NCBI GenBank assembly: GCA_003242605.1
Contig: QGUZ01000203.1
Location: 1 to 8,804 of the forward strand
From: Actinomycetota bacterium
GTDB taxonomy: Bacteria; Actinomycetota; Actinomycetes; Streptosporangiales; Streptosporangiaceae
Length of the DNA: 8,804 nucleotides
Direction of reading: 5' to 3'
Program-made: the position numbers and the translations under genes
Shown here: positions 6,206-8,804 of the stretch, piece by piece
How positions within the stretch are numbered: the stretch's first letter is position 1
Layout: each line of letters opens with the position of its first letter
Notes under the pieces: generated by a model
What the model was told of the DNA's origin: nothing
The model's input: only the letters and a program-made list of their open reading frames with translations
Databases searched by the model: none

Positions 6206-6233
6206 TTGCACCGGTCATCACGAACGTGATAGG
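6206..6233 (+). promoter_or_regulatory. Predicted leaderless promoter of the LysR gene
   Basis: TTGCAC at 6206-6211 resembles a -35 and GATAGG at 6228-6233 a -10, with a 16-base spacer. Transcription would begin at about 6240-6242, on or beside the GTG start at 6242, implying a leaderless mRNA, which is common in actinomycetes and fits the poor Shine-Dalgarno. Confidence 0.4.
6217..6230. promoter_or_regulatory. Dyad operator candidate for the LysR regulator
   Basis: ATCACG-AA-CGTGAT is a perfect 6-bp inverted repeat between the predicted -35 and -10 of the LysR gene, close to the ATC-N9-GAT form of LysR recognition sites. An additional half site TATCACCG lies at 6183-6190, 34 bases away, which could serve as the second dimer's site controlling the DJ-1 promoter. 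Autorepression with divergent control is inferred. Confidence 0.5.
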
Positions 6234-6241
6234 TCGGCGAT

Positions 6242-7192
6242 GTGCCGGACGCCCGTCACCTGCCGCAACCGCCCGTTTCCGGGGACGACCTCGACCTGAC
6301 GCTGCTGCGCACCTTCCTCGCCGCGCACCGCGCCGGCTCGATGACGAGGGCCGCGGCCGAGCTGGGCCTGTCGCAGCCTGGGGTGACCGCGCAGATCCGG
6401 CGGCTGGAGCGGCGGCTCGGCGTCACCCTGTTCCACCGGGGCGGCCGGGGCCTCACCCCCACCGCCGCGGGCGACGAGCTCGCCCTCCGCATCGGGCCGC
6501 ACCTCGACGCGCTGACCGCGGCGCTCACCGAGCTGGCGGCCACGGCCGGCGCGCCGTTCACCCGGACGGTGCTGCTCGGTGGGCCGCCCGAGCTCACCGC
6601 GGTGCGGGTGCTGCCGTCGCTCGCCGAGCTCTACCCGCGCGGCCTGCGGGTACGGGTCACCACCGGCCTCGCCGACGACCTGCTCGCCGAGCTCGCGGGC
6701 GGCGGCCTCGACCTGGTCGTCTCGACGATCCGGCCCCGCGGCCGGGCGCTCACCGGGGTGCCGATCGCCGACGAGGAGTTCGTGCTCGTCGCCACCCCGC
6801 AGCTCGCCGCCGGCCTCGACCGCGACCGGCTCGCCGCCGACCCGGTGGAGGTGCTGGGGAACCTGCCGGTCGTCGCCTACAGCGAGGAGCTGCCGATCGT
6901 GCGCCGGTACTGGCGGCACGTGTTCGGCCGCCCCGTGCCGCGCGTGCCGCCCGCGGTCGTCGTGCCCGACCTGCGCGCCGTCGCCGCCGCCTGCGCCGCG
7001 GGCGCGGGCTACAGCGCGCTCCCCCGCTACCTGATCGGCGACCTGCTCGACACCGGGCGGCTCGTGCTCCTCCACGAGCCCGAGGACCCGCCGATCAACA
7101 CCTTCTACCTCGCCTGGCGCTCCTCGGCGGTCCCCCATCCGGCCGTCGACGCGGTCCGCGCCCACCTTGCGGCGAGCGCCGCCCGCTGGTGA
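6242..7192 (+). CDS. LysR-family transcriptional regulator (316 aa)
   Basis: A DNA-binding regulator, normally a tetramer that senses a small ligand. Residues 19-78 form the winged helix-turn-helix: DLTLLRTFLAAHRAGSMT, then AAAELGLSQPGVTAQIRRLE with recognition helix about 44-55, the LGVTLFHRGGRG wing and LTPTAAG; a linker helix follows to about 100. The rest (about 105-316) is the two-lobed periplasmic-binding-protein-like effector domain. Cys251 is the only cysteine, so an OxyR-type disulfide switch within one subunit is ruled out. GTG 6242 is used because the protein begins just before the winged helix and the predicted transcription start falls on it. It faces the DJ-1 gene across 134 bases with a dyad operator between them, which makes that gene the likeliest target. 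It converges on the methyltransferase gene, 18 bases away. Confidence 0.92.
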   Translation: MPDARHLPQPPVSGDDLDLTLLRTFLAAHRAGSMTRAAAELGLSQPGVTAQIRRLERRLGVTLFHRGGRGLTPTAAGDELALRIGPHLDALTAALTELAATAGAPFTRTVLLGGPPELTAVRVLPSLAELYPRGLRVRVTTGLADDLLAELAGGGLDLVVSTIRPRGRALTGVPIADEEFVLVATPQLAAGLDRDRLAADPVEVLGNLPVVAYSEELPIVRRYWRHVFGRPVPRVPPAVVVPDLRAVAAACAAGAGYSALPRYLIGDLLDTGRLVLLHEPEDPPINTFYLAWRSSAVPHPAVDAVRAHLAASAARW

Positions 7193-7218
7193 CCCCGGGC
7201 GGCCTCCCGGTCAGCGGG
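7182..7218. terminator. Nested hairpin spanning convergent stops
   Basis: CCCGCTG (7182-7188) pairs with CAGCGGG (7212-7218), and inside it CCGGG (7195-7199) pairs with CCCGG (7206-7210) around CGGCCT. The LysR TGA and the methyltransferase stop lie within or beside the arms, so the structure could end both transcripts. No T-tract. Confidence 0.4.
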
Positions 7219-7951
7219 GCCGCAGCACGAAGACGCCCCAGCCGAGGTACCGCCTGCCGTACTCGACGTGGCTGCGGCGGCAGCGCTCGAGGAACCGCCG
7301 CACCGCCCCGACGTCGGGGTCGTCGGGGTTGGCGCGGATCCAGTCGCTCAGCGTCCACCACTGGCTCGCCACGTACCGATCCCAGTCGTCGGGGTCGGCG
7401 AGCACCATCTCCAGCACCTCGAGCCCGCACGCCGCGAACCGGTCGAACGTCCCGGCGAGCGACAGGTAGGCGCCCGGCGCGAAGCCGAGCGCCTCGGCCG
7501 CGCCCGGCGGCGGCTCGTCCACCCAGTACGGCTCGCCCACCAGCAGGATGCCGTCCCGCTTGAGCGGCGGGCGCATGAGCGCGATCGTGCCCTGCACGTC
7601 GCCCCCGATCCAGGTGGCCCCGAGGCAGGCCACCACGTCGAACGCCTCCGGCTCGGCCCGGTGGTCCGCGGCGTTCCCCAGCTCGAACCTCACCCGATCG
7701 GTGACCCCGAGCTCCTCGGCCCGCCGGCGTGCCGCGTCCAGGAACACCCGGCTGATGTCGATGCCGATCCCCTCGATCCCGTGGGCCACGGCCCAGCGGC
7801 AGAGCATCTCCCCCTTGCCGCAGCCCAGGTCGAGCAGCCGCATGCCGGGCCGCAGCCGCGCCACCCGGCCCAGCAGGTCCAGCTTCGCGTCGGTGAACGG
7901 GTTGAGGATGCGGTGACCGCCCTCGGCGATCTCGTGGAATCTGAGCGACAT
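7211..7951 (-). CDS. SAM-dependent class I methyltransferase (246 aa)
   Basis: Transfers a methyl group from S-adenosylmethionine to an unknown small molecule; cytoplasmic. The Rossmann fold is clear: motif I LLDLGCGKGEML at 39-50, acidic Asp65 in GIGIDIS at the end of strand 2 (ribose contact), ELGNAADH at 90-97 and the strand 4 segment FDVVACLGATWIGG at 104-117 (motifs II and III), then GILLVGEPYWVDEPP at 134-148. The N-terminus MSLRFHEIAEGGHRILNPFT is typical of a group of actinobacterial methyltransferases of unproven substrate. The C-terminal third is Trp/Tyr/Arg-rich and may form the substrate cap. ATG 7951 has GGGGAG nine bases upstream and fits that N-terminus; ATG 7987 would add 12 residues with weaker support. 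It is followed on the same strand by nothing; the upstream GNAT gene is 160 bases away with a hairpin between, so co-transcription is doubtful. Confidence 0.88.
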   Translation of the reverse strand: MSLRFHEIAEGGHRILNPFTDAKLDLLGRVARLRPGMRLLDLGCGKGEMLCRWAVAHGIEGIGIDISRVFLDAARRRAEELGVTDRVRFELGNAADHRAEPEAFDVVACLGATWIGGDVQGTIALMRPPLKRDGILLVGEPYWVDEPPPGAAEALGFAPGAYLSLAGTFDRFAACGLEVLEMVLADPDDWDRYVASQWWTLSDWIRANPDDPDVGAVRRFLERCRRSHVEYGRRYLGWGVFVLRPR

Positions 7952-8045
7952 GCAGGGATGCTCCCCGTTCCGCCCGCCGTCCTCCATCGAATTTCCGGCC
8001 CCCGGGTCAGGGCCGCCGCCCTACGGTGGCCGGCCCGGCGGTGGG

Positions 8046-8066
8046 CGCGGCGGGCGGGCCGCCGCG
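8046..8066 (-). terminator. Hairpin downstream of the second GNAT gene
   Basis: CGCGGCGG (8046-8053) pairs with CCGCCGCG (8059-8066) around the 5-base loop GCGGG, an 8-bp all-G/C stem about 46 bases past the GNAT stop. It probably separates this gene from the methyltransferase. Other pairings are possible in this G/C-only stretch. Confidence 0.4.
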
Positions 8067-8111
8067 GCCGTGCCGTACGCCCGGGCCGCCGCGGGTCGGG
8101 CGCGGCCGTCG

Positions 8112-8576
8112 TCACGGCCTCCAGCACAGCAGCGGATCGGGATGCGCGGCGAAGCCGAGGTCCCGGTACAGCACCTCGGCCTCGCGGGAGGCGGTGAGGT
8201 CGACCCGGGCCACGTCGCGCTCGCGGAACCAGTCGAGCAGGCCGAGCATGATCGCCCGGGCGTGCCCGCGCCGCCGGTGCGCCGGGTCGGTGACCATGCC
8301 GAACACGTGGCCCACCCGCCCGTTGCGCAGGTGCGGACCGGGCAGCCACTCGTCGATCACGCCGACCCCGCACGCGGCCAGCCCGTCGTCGCCGTCCACC
8401 ACGAGGATCCGGCAGTCCGGGTCGGCGAGCTTCCGCTCCAGCGCCCGCGCGAGCGCCGCACGCCAGTCGTCCCCCGCGCCCGGCGGCTTGAAAAAGTCGC
8501 CACCGAGGTCGTCGAAGAGCAGCGACCGGAGGCGGACGAGCTCCGGGATGTCGTGCACTGTCGCCGTTCGCACCAT
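8112..8576 (-). CDS. GNAT-family N-acetyltransferase (154 aa)
   Basis: A compact single-domain acetyl-CoA-dependent N-acetyltransferase of unknown substrate. It starts with the usual VRTATVHDIPELVRLR segment (strand 1 and helix 1), has CRILVVDGDDGLAACGVGVID at 55-75 as strands 2-3, and a canonical acyl-CoA motif A, VFGMVTDPAHRRRGHARAIM at 91-110, with intact R-x-x-G-x-A. ASREAEVLYRDLGF at 129-142 is the motif B end with the Tyr often used as general acid. Full length for the family. ATG 8576 is chosen because domain homology begins there; the frame upstream to 8732 is Arg/Pro/Gly nonsense that runs into the tRNA terminator. There is no good Shine-Dalgarno, but a -35/-10 pair sits so close that a leaderless transcript is likely. 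Unlike the first GNAT of this window it has no extra N-terminal domain. Confidence 0.9.
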   Translation of the reverse strand: MVRTATVHDIPELVRLRSLLFDDLGGDFFKPPGAGDDWRAALARALERKLADPDCRILVVDGDDGLAACGVGVIDEWLPGPHLRNGRVGHVFGMVTDPAHRRRGHARAIMLGLLDWFRERDVARVDLTASREAEVLYRDLGFAAHPDPLLCWRP

Positions 8577-8583
8577 GCCGTCC

Positions 8584-8612
8584 AGCCTCGGCGACGATCG
8601 CGCGCGGCTCAA
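8584..8612 (-). promoter_or_regulatory. Predicted leaderless promoter of the second GNAT gene
   Basis: On the minus strand TTGAGC (8607-8612) and GAGGCT (8584-8589) are separated by exactly 17 bases, and seven bases later comes the ATG at 8576. The -35 is good and the -10 weak (A2 and T6 only). Transcription would begin at the start codon. Confidence 0.38.
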
Positions 8613-8725
8613 CCCGTACGGCCCGCCTGAGCGGCCGCCACACGCGCGAGACGACGGGCCGGCCGGGCGGCCTTCGCGGCCCCCGCGCGGCCTGCCGTAC
8701 CGGCTCCGCCGTGCCGAAAGCGGAA

Positions 8726-8754
8726 GGGCCACCTCCGGAGCTCGGAGGTGGCCC
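8726..8754 (-). terminator. Terminator of the tRNA-Ala gene
   Basis: GGGCCACCTCCG (8726-8737) and CGGAGGTGGCCC (8743-8754) make a perfect 12-bp stem with loop GAGCT, eight bases beyond the tRNA 3' end. On the minus strand it is followed by the pyrimidine-rich TTCCGCTTTC. It is the strongest hairpin of the window and also insulates the GNAT gene from tRNA transcription. Confidence 0.75.
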
Positions 8755-8762
8755 TCGACCTG

Positions 8763-8804
8763 TGGAGCTAAGGGGATTTGAACCCCTGACCCCCTCGATG
8801 CGAA
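8763..8804 (-). tRNA. tRNA-Ala (anticodon CGC), 3' portion
   Basis: Read on the minus strand, the last 42 bases give the anticodon loop TTCGCAT (anticodon CGC, for GCG), the 3' anticodon-stem strand CGAGG, a 5-base variable loop GGGTC, the T arm AGGGG-TTCAAAT-CCCCT, the acceptor strand TAGCTCC and discriminator A. The 5' half lies beyond the window. CCA is not encoded (the next bases are CAG), so it must be added after transcription, as is usual in actinomycetes. The D arm and 5' acceptor strand cannot be checked here. Confidence 0.88.

Noticed and set aside
8763..8804. Integration site at the tRNA-Ala 3' end
   Set aside because: The tRNA 3' end faces a normal terminator and housekeeping-type genes; no repeated copy of the tRNA end occurs elsewhere in the window.

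Overview
The window is chromosomal DNA from a very GC-rich actinomycete. Evidence is the near-total G/C at third codon positions in every convincing gene, GTG starts, scarce T-tracts after hairpins, a tRNA-Ala(CGC) with no encoded CCA, and protein families typical of Actinomycetota (TAP-like S33 peptidase, two-part GNAT protein). Streptosporangiales or a relative is my guess, not something the sequence proves.

Layout, left to right: the 3' end of an unidentified + gene (to 80); a doubtful 29-codon ORF; a GNAT-family protein on - (246-1010); a divergent spacer holding a possible 64-codon small gene and a promoter/leader-peptide arrangement; an alpha/beta hydrolase on + (1287-2126); a TetA-like MFS exporter on - (2137-3354); a secreted TAP-like S33 peptidase on + (3639-5132); a hairpin-rich convergent spacer; a DJ-1/PfpI (Hsp31-like) protein on - (5406-6107) divergent from a LysR regulator on + (6242-7192); a SAM-dependent methyltransferase on - (7211-7951); a second GNAT on - (8112-8576); a strong hairpin terminator; and the 3' half of tRNA-Ala on -.

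From the partial gene through the methyltransferase the strands strictly alternate, so almost every gene must have its own promoter and terminator and there is no multi-gene operon. The only functional pairing the sequence argues for is the LysR/DJ-1 pair: a 14-bp dyad (ATCACG-AA-CGTGAT) lies inside the predicted LysR promoter in their shared 134-bp spacer, the usual geometry of an autoregulated LysR gene controlling its divergent neighbour. The other genes are housekeeping or accessory singletons: acetyl transfer, ester or peptide hydrolysis, drug or metabolite export, methyl transfer.

I see no mobile element, CRISPR array, phage gene, toxin-antitoxin pair or biosynthetic cluster. I do not think the window holds a new multi-gene system. 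The parts worth a second look are small: a 10-codon upstream ORF overlapping the hydrolase start as ATGA, a small ORF with a perfect Shine-Dalgarno, apparently leaderless promoters, hairpins that contain both stop codons at two convergent junctions, and an over-represented CCGTACGG octamer.
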